A stretch of DNA of 64,000 nucleotides from Pilaira anomala (Eukaryota > Mucoromycota > Mucoromycetes > Mucorales > Mucoraceae), in contig JAIXMQ010000023.1 of assembly GCA_025716855.1 (NCBI GenBank), forward strand, positions 1 to 64,000, read 5' to 3'. A model generated the notes under the pieces. That model was given only the letters and a program-made list of their open reading frames with translations, did not search any database and was not told where the DNA came from. Numbering within the stretch: position 1 is the first letter of the stretch; each line of letters opens with the position of its first letter. Both the position numbers and the translations under genes were made by a program. Of this stretch, positions 50,072 to 60,709 are shown in pieces.

Positions 50072-50984
50072 ATGATGCTGTTTAAGATTGTAGTTCTCGG
50101 TGACGGTGGTGTAGGAAAGGTACCAGTAACACACTTGCACAATAAAAAAACTTTGTTTTTAACAATTATTATGGACAATAGACAGCGCTTACTATACAGG
50201 TAAGGCATACTAAAAATCTATAGCGAGAACAATAAATTCATTTTTTTTTTTTTTTTTTTTTTTTTGGCTGCATAAATTTACTAGCTTTGTCTGAATCATT
50301 TTGTTGGTAATATAAACAAAGACATACTAACAGAATTATGACTAATATCGACTTTATTCTATTTTAGAGGTACAAAAAAAACCCCCCCAATATACTTCTT
50401 GTAGATTATTAAATATTAATATAGACATATGATCCAACTATTGAAGATTCATATCGTAAACAAGTAGTAATTGACGACTTGCCATGTGTATTAGAAGTGC
50501 TAGATACAGCAGGACAAGGTAAAAAAAAAGGAAATTAAGACACTGTTTTACAAAAGAAATTTTATTAATAATACACAAATAAAAATTACACTTAGAGGAA
50601 TACACAGCATTACGTGATCAGTGGATCAGAGATGGCGAAGGCTTCTTAATCGTTTACTCTATTACATCCCGTTCAACATACGATCGAGTCAATAAGTTTA
50701 GAGACCAAATATTTCGTGTGAAAGATCTTACAAAAGTACCACTTATTCTGGTTGGAAATAAAAGCGACAAAGTAACAGACCGAGAAGTTTCTAGAGAAGA
50801 AGGCGCGTTAAAGGCCCGCACTTTAAATTGTGATTTCGTCGAGACTTCTGCAAAAACTTGTGTCAATGTTGAGAGGTCTTTTTATTCAGTTGTTAGACTT
50901 ATACGACAAGCTAGAGAAGGATTTCAAGACGGAGGTGCGTCTAAAAAAAAGAATAAAAAAGACAAAAAGTGTAATATTCTTTAA
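50072..50984 (+). CDS. Ras family GTPase (Ras2/RasB-like) with a 2-nt microexon
   Basis: Membrane-bound signalling GTPase. Exons 50072-50119, 50182-50199 (18 nt), 50285-50306 (22 nt), 50368-50369 (2 nt), 50425-50518 and 50596-50984 encode 190 residues. Motifs are [11 protein letters not shown] (P-loop), [18 protein letters not shown] (switch I), [19 protein letters not shown] (switch II), VGNKSD, ETSAKT, a lysine-rich hypervariable region and a CNIL CaaX box for prenylation. [20 protein letters not shown] and [10 protein letters not shown] fit the RasB/Ras2 subgroup. Without a 2-nt AG exon between two introns of 61 and 55 nt, the Glu before TYDPT is lost and the frame breaks. With it, all phases close. 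An alternative is a weaker GT donor 4 nt upstream (GTTGGT) and one 122-nt intron, which would delete Val-Glu from switch I. Start could also be the next ATG (50075). Confidence 0.93.
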
Positions 50985-51150
50985 ATCATGAAATTACTCT
51001 GTTGTGATGCTTAAATTTTTCGTCCAGAGATATATCTTATTAGAAATAAATTACATTAACTTCCTTTTAAAAATGATACGTATTGAATCCCCAATCTAAA
51101 ATAAAAGTATATCTACGTATATGGCACTGTCATCACTCAACAGCAACCGT
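50985..51150. other. Ras 3' flank
   Basis: AT-rich 3' region of the Ras gene with AATAAA-like signals (AAATAAA at about 51044-51050). No gene is seen. Confidence 0.5.
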
Positions 51151-51189
51151 TCAAAATCAACATTTTTGCCTTTGGATAGCAAAATTAGA

Positions 51190-51765
51190 ATCATGATGAC
51201 AGTATTATAGTAAAATGCAATATCAGCAGAAGTGTGTGTGAATTATTTTGAACTGAGATACCATAGTCGGTTCCTGAAACATCCCCAATTGTAAATACGG
51301 TTTGTGGAAGTAAAAGAAAATCTGAAAAGATGCTTGTACGGTATGTAAAATAAGTAGACTTGTGATTAAAAGCGGAAAGCAGCTGTCTACAGTGGGTATG
51401 GTGCTGGTTGTTTACGGCTTTGGTTTGCATATAACTATCAATTTCGGTTTTTCGAAGAAGAATTTGCACATATTGTAAATTTGAATAGTGAAGGGATTGA
51501 TGGCACGAGGACCAACGGAGACAAATTGATCACATGGATCAGATAACAGTACAGTACATGTAACTAAGAGGTTAAACTGTGTTGTCCCAATGATTAGCTT
51601 CATCATGGTTTGCTTGCCATTCTTTTCTTCAATTACAAGAGTTTTGATACCATTATAATATCAATTGCCACGGTCAATAAGCTCAGGATAGCTAACTTTG
51701 AAGCGCTCTGCGTGTATGTACATCATTTGAGAATTTACGGTTATAGAAATGCCTTAAATATTTTG
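51190..51765 (-). pseudogene. Antisense remnant of an unrecognised gene
   Basis: The minus strand reads as coding in pieces. MYIHAERFKVSYPELIDRGN (about 51665-51725) ends at a stop. NGIKTLVIEEKNGKQTMMKL then runs into an open stretch with LLSDPCDQFVSVGPRAINPF (about 51480-51655). After a frameshift comes LLRKTEIDSYMQTKAV and then FLLLPQTVFTIGDVSGTDYG (about 51225-51470). Composition and continuity look like a real protein that has taken a stop and a frameshift. I do not recognise the family. It overlaps the region where the first exon of the sulfotransferase-like gene should be. Confidence 0.5.
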
Positions 51766-52412
51766 GGGTAAAACATACATTTTCTAATTACTTACAGTTA
51801 CTGAAAAATTTCCAATAACTTTTTAGTATTAAGACTCATCATATGATTGATATTATTCTTGACCCTACTCAAAAGCCTGAAATTTTTGAAGAAGCATACA
51901 AAGACAAAACAATTGACGTTGATTGGGTTTCTTTATATGAAGGTTATGATGCAGCAGTCGATTGGCCTAGTGTCGCATTTTTTGATACGTTATACGAGTT
52001 AAATCCAGATACCAAAGTAATTTTAACAGTACGTGACCCAGAGCTCTGGCACAAGTCTGTTTCTAGAACTATCTATGAATGGCCTGGTGTAGATGAATCG
52101 TGGCCAAAAAATGTATTGAATGCACGCAAGATGGCTCGTGTCATTGTGCGCGATGGTGAATTAGGGGGACCTAAAAATATAGTTAACAAGGAAGCGTTGA
52201 TCAAACAATTTAATGATCATATTGAACATGTAAAATCAGTTGTTAAGCCCGAGAATTTATTGATTCTTGAATTGGGTCAGGATAGATGGGAAAAATTGTG
52301 TCCATTTTTGGGAGTGCTAGTGCCAAACGAAATAACTTATCCACATGCTAACAAAGGCAACGATTTCTCGGATTTGTTGAAAGAAATAAAAGCACTTTCA
52401 AGTTCTAGATAA
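51740..52412 (+). pseudogene. 5'-truncated sulfotransferase-like P-loop protein (Sulfotransfer_4 type)
   Basis: The main exon 51827-52412 is open for 195 codons and matches the fungal P-loop sulfotransferase-like family: IKTHHMIDII, TIDVDWVSLYEGYDAAVDWP, TKVILTVRDPELWHKSV and LLILELGQDRWEKLCPFLGV. An intron (GTAAAAC...TTTTTAG, 51763-51826) links it to a short piece reading RNALNILG, equivalent to the end of the helix after the P-loop. Upstream of that, the G-x-G-R-T nucleotide-binding loop that begins every family member is absent. Instead the DNA reads as another gene on the opposite strand. A downstream ATG (51843) would give an intact but P-loop-less 189-residue protein. I infer a gene truncated by rearrangement, possibly still transcribed. 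Confidence 0.65.
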
Positions 52413-53055
52413 CTCCTATATATATCTTTTTTTATTTTATTTTTTTGTAATAAATAAAAAACCAGTTTTTTTAATAAAAAAACGTAATTAGTCAAATAGT
52501 AGATTTAACACTGTACTTATTTTTAGAATCCAACCAATATGTTTTTTTTATGCCTGAGTACACATTGCTGCAGGGTTAGTAAAATAAAAAAGATATCACT
52601 TCAACAGTGGCTGATAGTATATATAATATGGGTATTTTGATATTCAAAATACATTCATATGCATTGCATGGATTAAACCAATATTGGATATTCCTCGACC
52701 TGTAATAGCTATAGAGTGTATCTATATGTACCCCTAATATGTTTTTAAGATCGTCTACTATTATTGTCATAGAGCTTGTTACAATACCAAGGTTGTATTA
52801 GTATTTCACTTTCAAAATCTAACGAGGAAAAAAGTTATTTCTGGTATACACACCCACACACACACAAAAAAAAAAACTCGATATTTATAAATACAATAAA
52901 GTTGTTCTTTTTTTTCCTCCTTTTTTCTTTTCTCTTTTTCTCTTGCTTTTTCGTTTTTTCGTTTCTTGTACTTTTTTTTTTTTTTTTTTTCTATCTATTT
53001 TACAAGAATTTTTTTCTTGGGTTTTTAATTAAATTTCTTTTATATATATACTCAA
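52413..53055. other. Spacer and pyrimidine-rich leader of the PH-domain gene
   Basis: No gene is visible. A CA run sits at about 52849-52865. A long T/C-rich tract (52908-53040) ends in a TATA-rich segment just before the next start codon. Confidence 0.6.
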
Positions 53056-55433
53056 ATGATGTTCGAACAGAATACGACTATTCCAATTATACATCAACGA
53101 AGAAAGTCATCTCCTGAATGCCTCTTTCCTTTCAAGACAACATCATCATCTGCTAGTTTTTTACTACAAGTAGTGTATCGACTCCTATTTTAGTGCGTTT
53201 TATTTATTTTTTTATTTATACTCTCCTTAACCAAAAAAAAAAAAACTTTAAAATAAATTGTGTATTACAGAAGCAAAAAGATGACAACAAAGATCAAGAA
53301 ACTTCAAATTGGATTCGCTCCAGAAAGCATTCATTTAAAGAAGTATTTCATAATAATGACACTATTAGTGATAAAAGTATATTGGTAAATATAAATTAAT
53401 TATATTTAACATTAATTTTTTTTTCATCGACTAATTTTAACTAAATGTTGTCGTGTCCGTTTTTCTTTTTTTTAAAAAAAAATAGTATCATAATAATAAC
53501 AACAAAACTGTAATTATTCCATCTTCTCCTTCGACAACTCCTTTTCTTCCTCCAAATAACAATACTCGATTTCTTCGTTCCAATTCAGATTCACGTTATT
53601 CGCCACCTTTCTCTTCCGTTTCTTCCTCGAACTCATCCTCATACTTTTCTTCTTCCTCCTACGCCAACTCAATCACCTTACCCGCCGCACCTGTTTTGGC
53701 TGGATCTAGCTTTTCAAGTATCAAAAAGAAAAAAAAGAGGCAGTTATTAAGAGCTTCCATCACAGGATCTTCTACCGATTTATTTCTTAAACCTACTCCT
53801 TCAATTTCAGATAAAAGAATAATGATGCTTTCCCCAAATGTCCCACCATATCACAGCACTGCTACCTCTGATATCGAACTAGCCACTGAGATTGGCCAGG
53901 GCCTCTTGAGTGAAGTCAGACGTATGCAAAGTATTCTTCAGGAACGTCAAGATTCTTTAATCAGCTTAGAGACAGAACGAGCAGATAACCAACAACGCAT
54001 TGACGACTTATTAAAGCAATTGAGATACAAGAGCGAAACTGAAGAAAGACTGAAAGAGGATATCTGGAATTTAGAAATAACAAAGCAAGACTTATCTCAT
54101 CAAATCCGTCAGCTCTCACAAACAATTGCTAAAACTCAAATGGAGCAAGTTAGACGAGAAAGACAATCTAGTTTAGTATATCAAGAACTTGAACTGTTGA
54201 AGGCGTCACAATTAGATTGGCAAGAGAACATGAATAAAACTCAAACAGAATACGAAGCAACGTTGTCTGCCCTGAATACTCAGTTGGCCAAACTCAAAGA
54301 AGAAAAGGATGACATTGCATATGAACTAGAGCAATTATCTAAGGCACAAAAAGATGCAAAAATAGTAGAACAGGAAGATGAAAGTAGATTAAGAAAGATA
54401 TCTGAACAAGAAATTAAGGCATTGCAGGTATCCTTAGGGCAGGCTCATACGGTAGTTGAAGGTCTGCAATTGGACCTTGAAAAGGAAAAACAAAAGAAGA
54501 GCGAGGTCGATGCATTATTAAGGGAGTCCCAAGAGACAATTGAATCTATGCAAAAAACTACTGACGTATCTGATACATTGTGTCAAGATTTAAAGAGTAG
54601 CCTGAACAGTCTAGAAAATATACTTGACAGCGAGTCTTCGTCATTAGAGCATGAAATGGATTTAGTTGAAGCCCGTAAAGAGCCATTGATAGTTTCAACA
54701 GCAATACGAGACTCCTTTACAAATAATAGTCCTATAGAAAAAGAAGAACCAGCCAAGCCTGTTGATAAAGATGTTGAACCTCTCTCTCCCAACGAATTCG
54801 AAAAAGCACTTCCGTCTGTAATGCATACTATGATTGGCGAATGGCTTTTAAAATACACAAGAAATCGAATTGGTTATGGCATTTCCAGCAATTCACATCG
54901 TCGATTCTTTTGGCTCCATCCTTACAACAAAACCTTATATTGGAGTCAACAAGAACCCGGTGCCAAGGGTGGCGAATACAAGGCAAAGAGTGGTAAGTAA
55001 TATAGACATATCTCTATTTTTTTTTATAACTAAAGCAAATAGTAGTTTGTATTGAATCCTTTTTTGTGGATCAACAGAAGCTTGGAAACACCGGTCAACC
55101 AGTTATAGTAATCAAATCTTCTTCTCGTGATATTAGATTACAATGCATTAATAAGGAATCACATGAAAAGTGGTTACAGGTAAAGTATACATGATGACAG
55201 TTTTATTATACATATATACTTACATATGTCTATAGTCACTGGCTGATTTAGTGAAAGATGAACCAGCTATAAACCATCCTAGAAAGTTCAAAACTTTACA
55301 AGCAAAAAATAAGAGATTGTCATTACTCTTAGAAGCAGCACCACCTTCTACAATGCGTCAAAAGAAAAAGTGGCGCATGTCTGAAGCCAACTTGGACTTT
55401 ACTAGTGGAGGTTCGAATATATTTCAAAAATAA
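53056..55433 (+). CDS. Coiled-coil protein with C-terminal Num1/Mcp5-type PH domain
   Basis: Num1/Mcp5/ApsA proteins anchor dynein and mitochondria to the cell cortex through a C-terminal PH domain. Five exons (53056-53169, 53271-53384, 53486-54992, 55043-55179, 55236-55433) give 689 residues. After a Ser/Pro/Asn-rich N-terminus (about 150 residues), coiled coil runs over about residues 190-420 (ELATEIGQGLLSEVRRMQ onward, heptads of Leu, Glu, Lys). The PH domain has MIGEWLLKYTRNR, RRFFWLHPYNKTLYWSQQEP, then after splicing SVVCIESFFVD, PVIVIKSSSRDIRLQC and HEKWLQSLADLV. It is much shorter than yeast Num1 and lacks its tandem repeats, nearer to S. pombe Mcp5. The acceptor at 55042 (AAATAG) was preferred to a later CAG because only it keeps the PH fold in frame. 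Confidence 0.88.
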
Positions 55434-56411
55434 TACTTTTTTAGTGTACATTCTTTTCATTTTAAATCCTATGTAGTCATATCCATATATATATATCTAT
55501 AAAAAAATTAAATACACTCTCCTAAATCTTTGGGTCATTCAGTTTAGTACTATATGTATTTTTGTCGTTATCTTATCTTTCCCTGCTGTCTCCAAGTGAA
55601 AAAGTTGGATGTTATAAATAAATATGTGAATACAATGTTACCATAATACAATATAAACACTGCAATTAAAACGCAAAAAGAGAAACCTATTTCTAGTTTT
55701 TAATTTAGTTACTATATGATGCTAATGCAATGATAAGTATTAAAGATTGCAACAAAAAACCGTTTACTGCAGTAAACGAAACAGTATCCAGGGAGACCAC
55801 CTTATTTCCGTGATGTCCCCTTATGTTTTTCTAGTTTATCTGCAGGATTGTGCTTGATTTTTATTACTGTAACATCAAAAAGAATTCTTCTTGTTAAATT
55901 GAAGTGTCATGTTTTATCATTAAAGTATGCAATGTTGACAGAAAAAATTAGAACAATAATGCTTATCTAATATTTGCCATTTTACACTTTTTTACATAGC
56001 TCAGCTAAGCTTCTCTCTCGTAATTAAGGTTAAGAACCTTTATACCCTTTATGCACTGATCATCTGAAGCTGCAATCGCGCATCTACCAAGTATATCAAG
56101 AGATTGTTAAAATTACAGTTTCGATATTGCATAGTATTTCACGAGGTTTCCCCTGGCTCCTCTTCGGCTATTCAAGTGTGGCTTCTTTTTTTTTTTCTTT
56201 TACTCAATTATCAATCTTGTTGCAGGCATAAAACAAAAACTGCAAGGCAGTGTAGGTTGAAATTTACCATGGTGGGGGTAATTAAGTTTCATAACGAAAC
56301 AATCGAGCTATATTACTTTTTATTTTTATTTCTTTGGATAAATATTTCATAGCAAAGATGTGTATGAATAACAGGGTAAATTTATTTTAAGTATATGTAC
56401 AAAGTTTAAGC
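55434..56411. other. 1-kb convergent spacer
   Basis: Lies between the 3' ends of two convergent genes. No gene or RNA is recognised. The small plus-strand open frame at 56104-56352 has no family features. Confidence 0.6.
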
Positions 56412-57197
56412 TTATTTAGCATCATTCTTTTTTTGTTGCTCGCGTCTCAATTCTTCTTCTTCATCAGCCTAAACCAAAAACTAAATGGTTAAAACCGTCT
56501 GAACATATTTAATCTTTTTTTTTTTTATGCAAAACTTTACCAGCATTTTCTGTTGATCAATGAACCAATTTGGTAACTGTAAAGGCAAAGTTACTAAATC
56601 CAAATCGAATAGTTCTATGAACTGTTCATTGACATATCTAGCTTTTGTTCCAGCATAAGATCGATACTGCATTATGTGTTATTTGATTATGCGGAACTTC
56701 ATTTCGTTTTAAAGCTTTCATACCTCTGTTACAATTGAGCTGAAATTCCACCCTTCTAATTTTCTTAAGCAGCCTACTAACGTACCAGTTTCATGAATAC
56801 CTGAACTGTATAGAATATATAATTAATATCTTATTTTTTTTTATGCTTCAAATAACTTCATTTACGTGCACATGATCAAAATGGGGTGCGTGTCAACATC
56901 TAAAATAAGTTCTAAACCTTCCTTAATCAACTCTTCAGAAACAGGCCTCCAGGTTGAAGGTTGTGTCGGTTTCCAAGTAGCCATACCGACATGAACCAGC
57001 TTGATATTACCTTCTTCGATGAAATTGGACGTAACTCTGTTTGGCAATTCAGGACTGAGCATGACTAACGTTTTGAAACCAAACTGCTTCAAGTAAGAGA
57101 AATGAGGTTGTTGTAACATATCAGAACGGTAAATACCAGGCTCCACAATCCCGAATTGTTCAGGTGGATTCACCACGTTCAGATTGTTTCCTGGCAT
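56412..57197 (-). CDS. Oca4-like protein, tyrosine-phosphatase fold without catalytic Arg
   Basis: Four exons (56866-57197, 56724-56805, 56541-56666, 56412-56468) encode 198 residues. The Siw14/Oca family pattern is clear: NPPEQFGIVEPGIYRSDMLQ, FSYLKQFGFKTLVMLSPE, LELILDVDTHPILIMC and TGTLVGCLRKLEGWNFSSI, then EYRSYAG and NEQFIELFD. Across the first intron the active-site loop reads C-T-S-G-I-H-E-T-G. Aligned with the C-x5-R loop of Siw14-type inositol pyrophosphate phosphatases (C...H-R-T-G), the Cys is present but the Arg is Glu. That predicts loss of phosphatase chemistry, so a scaffold or regulatory role within the Oca complex is likely (inference). The C-terminus is a charged helix DEEEELRREQQKKNDAK. 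Confidence 0.85.
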
Positions 57198-57419
57198 ACT
57201 TTTTTTTTTTTTTTTGGTCTACAAAAATACAAAGGTGTGTGTACAGGAATCCTGTTCTAGTCTTTAACCATAATTAGCTGTCACAAGCACAGTTTCAAAG
57301 AACATGATTGAAGATATAGAATTACATTTGACCTCATAGTTAGTACCAGAAAGATGTAGTTTATTATAAAAAAATTGAAAGGCTTAAAATAAATTTTCTT
57401 GTTTCCAAAATTGTCATAT

Positions 57420-59365
57420 CTACTGTCTTTTTTCAACGGAGACTTTCATACCATTCATCATGGATAATGTAACTTGGTATAAAAAGTCAACCTTATGTCC
57501 TCGGACTAGCTTGAATTTGTACTTTTTCATCAATAAGGACATTGCAATAAGAATTTCAAGAGTAGCCATGTTTCTACCTTTATTTTAAAATAAAATTATC
57601 AATAATGACATTGTATACGACAGAAACAAACGGCAGCGTACTTACCTAAACAAACGCGAGGACCTGCATGAAAAGCTATAAACTTTCCATTGTCTACCTT
57701 CATCAACTCACCGCCCTCGGTAATCCATCGCTCAGGCTTGAACTCTTTTGCATCAGGACCCCACACCTTCTCACTCCGTCCTTGGCAAAATGGCTGGAAG
57801 GTAATTTCATCACCTTTACGTACATGTGTACCATCAGGTAATACATCGTCTTGTAAAGCTTGTTTTCTGTTACCCGGGACAGCAGGATAAAGACGAAGTA
57901 CTTCATTTAATCTAATTTAGCAGAGATATAGTAAGTTTTAGTTGAGTAAACATGATGTGTAAAAGAAGTAACTTACACTGCATGAGAATATGTCATTTTT
58001 TGAATTGCCTCGTATAGGTTTACTGTATCTTGTTCAATACCATCGGGAATGAATTCATTAATTTCTTCAAGTAACTTTTTTTCAACTCTGGGGAATAACA
58101 TTACATTATAAAAGAGCCAAGACAGGGTTTGTGCAGATGTATCTCGACCAGCAACAATAAAGTTCAACATAGTGTTACGTAACTCTTCGTCCGTATACAG
58201 CTCACCCTTATCATTTTTGGCTCTCATGAAGCGAAGCAACAAATCGGCTTTAAAGTACTGGTCCTCAGCGTCTTCTGGCTCCAATCTTCTTTTCTTGATA
58301 ATATCATATACAAAGCTATTCACGGAGTCCATATGCTGTGATATAGTCTTTTTGTCATTCCAAAAATTCAAGGTCTCTTTGACTTTATTTGTTACGGCAT
58401 GTAAAGGGAAGAGCATAGAAGAGAAAATGTAGAATTGGATAGCATCAAATGATTCAGCAAAATCAACTTGCTTTAACAATGAATCAATCCTTACACCAAA
58501 TGCAATTCTTTAAAACAATAAGATAAAAAGTTCAATTTTTTGGAGTGAAAAAAATTGGGCAACTTACTCAACAAAGGTATCCATTGTAAATCTAAGCATT
58601 GTTTCATGAAAATCAATTATTTTAGATTGACTCGCAGCTTCATCAAATATATGGCTGGACATTACTTGAATATGATCAACAAATACGCTAAAAAAAATTT
58701 GTGTAATATGACAAATCATATAAATAAACAACACTATGGATTTCTTTTTGTGAGAAAAATTGACAGCTACCTTGAGAATTCCGTTTGAAAATTTTTCACA
58801 TGAAATATTTGAGAAGCTGTACGTCGTTGCAGTCTCCAATTTTCTCCATCTGTATTGAAAATACCATCACCCAAAAAATCATGAAAAGATGATTTGAAGT
58901 TATCACTCTTGTTATAATTTGTGAAATTGGCTAAAAAGTATTATTAAATATAATTTATATAGACTTTGTAGTTAGGAGTTTATACAAACTTTTTAAAATA
59001 TATTCAAGGTTTTGCGGATCAATTGTGCTAATAGTGCTTTTAATTGTAAGAGAAGAGGACCTACTATAATATTGAAAGTATGCTTAACACGTCAGTAAAT
59101 ATAAACGCTATTGTAGAATATTCATAAAAAAAACCATTTACAGTGTCAATGTGTCCAATTGTTCATAAAGCTCCAACACATATTCAAAATAACGCTCTTT
59201 GTTTCTTGATATATTTAACAAGTTACCTAAAATAGGCACACCACTTGGATGAGGAATACCCTCTCTGTGTTCATCAAATAGTGCACGATCTGGATACTTC
59301 AATGCGAGAGCACCGGTGATAGCAGCTACTGCCAGTAGACTTGATTTGATAGTAGCCAAAGACAT
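57420..59365 (-). CDS. Cytochrome P450 (fatty-acid hydroxylase clan, CYP52/CYP86-like)
   Basis: Heme monooxygenase, anchored in the ER by an N-terminal hydrophobic segment (SLLAVAAITGALAL). Seven exons (59142-59365, 58990-59063, 58771-58930, 58568-58687, 57977-58507, 57646-57911, 57420-57577) give 510 residues, standard length. Landmarks are HPSGVPILGNLL (Pro-rich hinge), DGENWRLQRRTASQIF (helix C), NFIVAGRDTSAQTLSW (I-helix oxygen-binding A-G-R-D-T-S) and LNEVLRLYP (E-x-x-R). Then come FKPERW and FHAGPRVCLG-RNMA, the heme-binding F-x2-G-x-R-x-C-x-G with its Cys ligand, split by the last intron. A-G-R-D-T-S and the F-x-A-G-P-R loop are typical of the CYP52/CYP86/CYP4-like alkane and fatty-acid omega-hydroxylases. 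Substrate is not determined. The GTTTGT donor of exon 2 is non-consensus but needed for frame (ILKTNF). Confidence 0.92.
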
Positions 59366-60179
59366 TTATAAAATCTGTAATAATAAACAAAAAGAGAGAA
59401 ATCCGGAAAAATCAAAATGGAATAAACCTTTTATATTATATTTGTGCTACACTGCTTCCGTGTGAACTGACGTCCCAAGTTTGGGTCCTGTTTATATTTA
59501 TTTTATTTGTCGATGTGTATGAATAACCAGAGTGTTTCACGTTTGAAAATACAAGAATTCGCATAGTCCAATAAAAGATTCTCACAATAATTTCTTATCA
59601 AGTAGTAAAATTTTCCACGGATTGAAATTTTGTTCGCGTGACATACAGGGCATAAACAAGTTTTTAAGTAATCACTCTTTCTTTAACTTTCTTTTTTTAT
59701 ATATATACTTCTTTATATCTTTTCTTTTTCAAATAAAATATGAATATTCTTACAACCTTCACATTTATCTCTTGCTTGATATCATACAAGATATTGTATA
59801 AAAAATGGACAACTTTTACGCGTACATAATACATTTTTTAATGGTCAGACATATATTAAAGTTCCGGTAATTTTATCAGAACTTGATTGCAAGCTCTCTT
59901 ACCATCTTTATTATCCCTTTTTTTTTCACTCATGATTGTAATCAAGTAGAGTGGGACGCAGCATCTTTGGTTTATAAGCAATATAACATATAAAACATTT
60001 GAATAGCAATTGTACTATCGCAGTTATTATTTAAATTAAAATACTTTGCTCTAAAGAAGTGCTGTGCCACCCTGTGATATTTAATTGGTTCAAAACGAGA
60101 AATAAAATTTATTTAAAAATAAATAAATCTTTCAAAGAGCGTTTTTTTTTTCATTTTAATTTTTTGATAAAAAGGGGTT
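59366..60179. other. P450 5' flank and U2 3' flank
   Basis: AT-rich spacer without a visible protein gene. The open frames overlapping 60059-60301 are products of the U2 RNA sequence and are not coding. Confidence 0.65.
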
Positions 60180-60365
60180 GGCGTCACCTTGCGGGTAGTG
60201 TAAGGCAAGGGACACCGGTGGATTCTGGAGATGGCAAGCCAGAGCTCCAAATTCCAGGCGGAAAAAATTAGATTAACAACGTGAGAGACAATGTCTCTCA
60301 TTATAGTTGTTAAACTATAAAGAACAGATACTACACTTGATCTTAGCCAAAAGGCCTGAGAGGAT
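60180..60365 (-). ncRNA. U2 spliceosomal snRNA
   Basis: The minus strand from about 60365 begins ATCCTCTCAGGCCTTTTGGC and continues TAAGATCAAGTGTAGTATCT. This is the near-invariant 5' part of U2, including stem I and the GUAGUA branch-point-pairing sequence. An inverted pair GAGAGACA...TGTCTCTC (about 60284-60302) forms stem IIb-like structure. An Sm site AATTTTTT lies near 60265-60272. A 3' hairpin CCTTGC...GCAAGG (about 60187-60212) fits stem-loop IV. Total length of about 186 nt is normal for U2. The exact 3' end is approximate. This is the RNA that recognises the branch points of the short introns seen throughout the window. Confidence 0.95.
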
Positions 60366-60397
60366 AAAGATTCAATAGTTTCTGCATTTTGCTCCTC

Positions 60398-60405
60398 CTT
60401 TTATA
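60398..60405 (-). promoter_or_regulatory. TATA box of the U2 snRNA gene
   Basis: TATAAAAG on the minus strand lies 33-40 nt upstream of the inferred U2 5' end at 60365, the right distance for an RNA polymerase II TATA element. No animal-type PSE is expected in fungi. Confidence 0.6.
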
Positions 60406-60709
60406 CTTTTTTTTTTCAAAAAAAAATTTATGATAAGCCTCCCATCGTTCGACTGCTTTCTAATAAAACAGTCCTCTTTTTTTCTTTTCCTTCTTTCTCG
60501 TTCCATGTTTGTTTACCTTTTTTAGAATAGCGAGGATAAACATTGACACGAGTATTTGTTTGTATGACGTAAAGTGCAGGTACACATGTCGAAAAATTTA
60601 CTTATTTACAATTGGTTTAAAAGAAATTATTTATTATTGAAAACGGAAAAACAAAAGGAAAAAAATTATGTATACATTTTAAAGAAAAAAAAAAGAGCGT
60701 GAAAGAGAA
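60406..60709. other. Spacer between U2 and the last gene
   Basis: AT-rich, upstream of U2 and downstream of the 936-residue gene. No gene is visible. Confidence 0.6.

Noticed and set aside
52776..53117. 113-codon open frame of mostly Phe/Leu/Ser/Lys
   Set aside because: Translation of a pyrimidine-rich leader; its end overlaps the true start exon of the PH-domain gene in another frame.
60059..60301. Two open frames on opposite strands
   Set aside because: They coincide with the U2 snRNA and its flank, which explains the unusual base composition.
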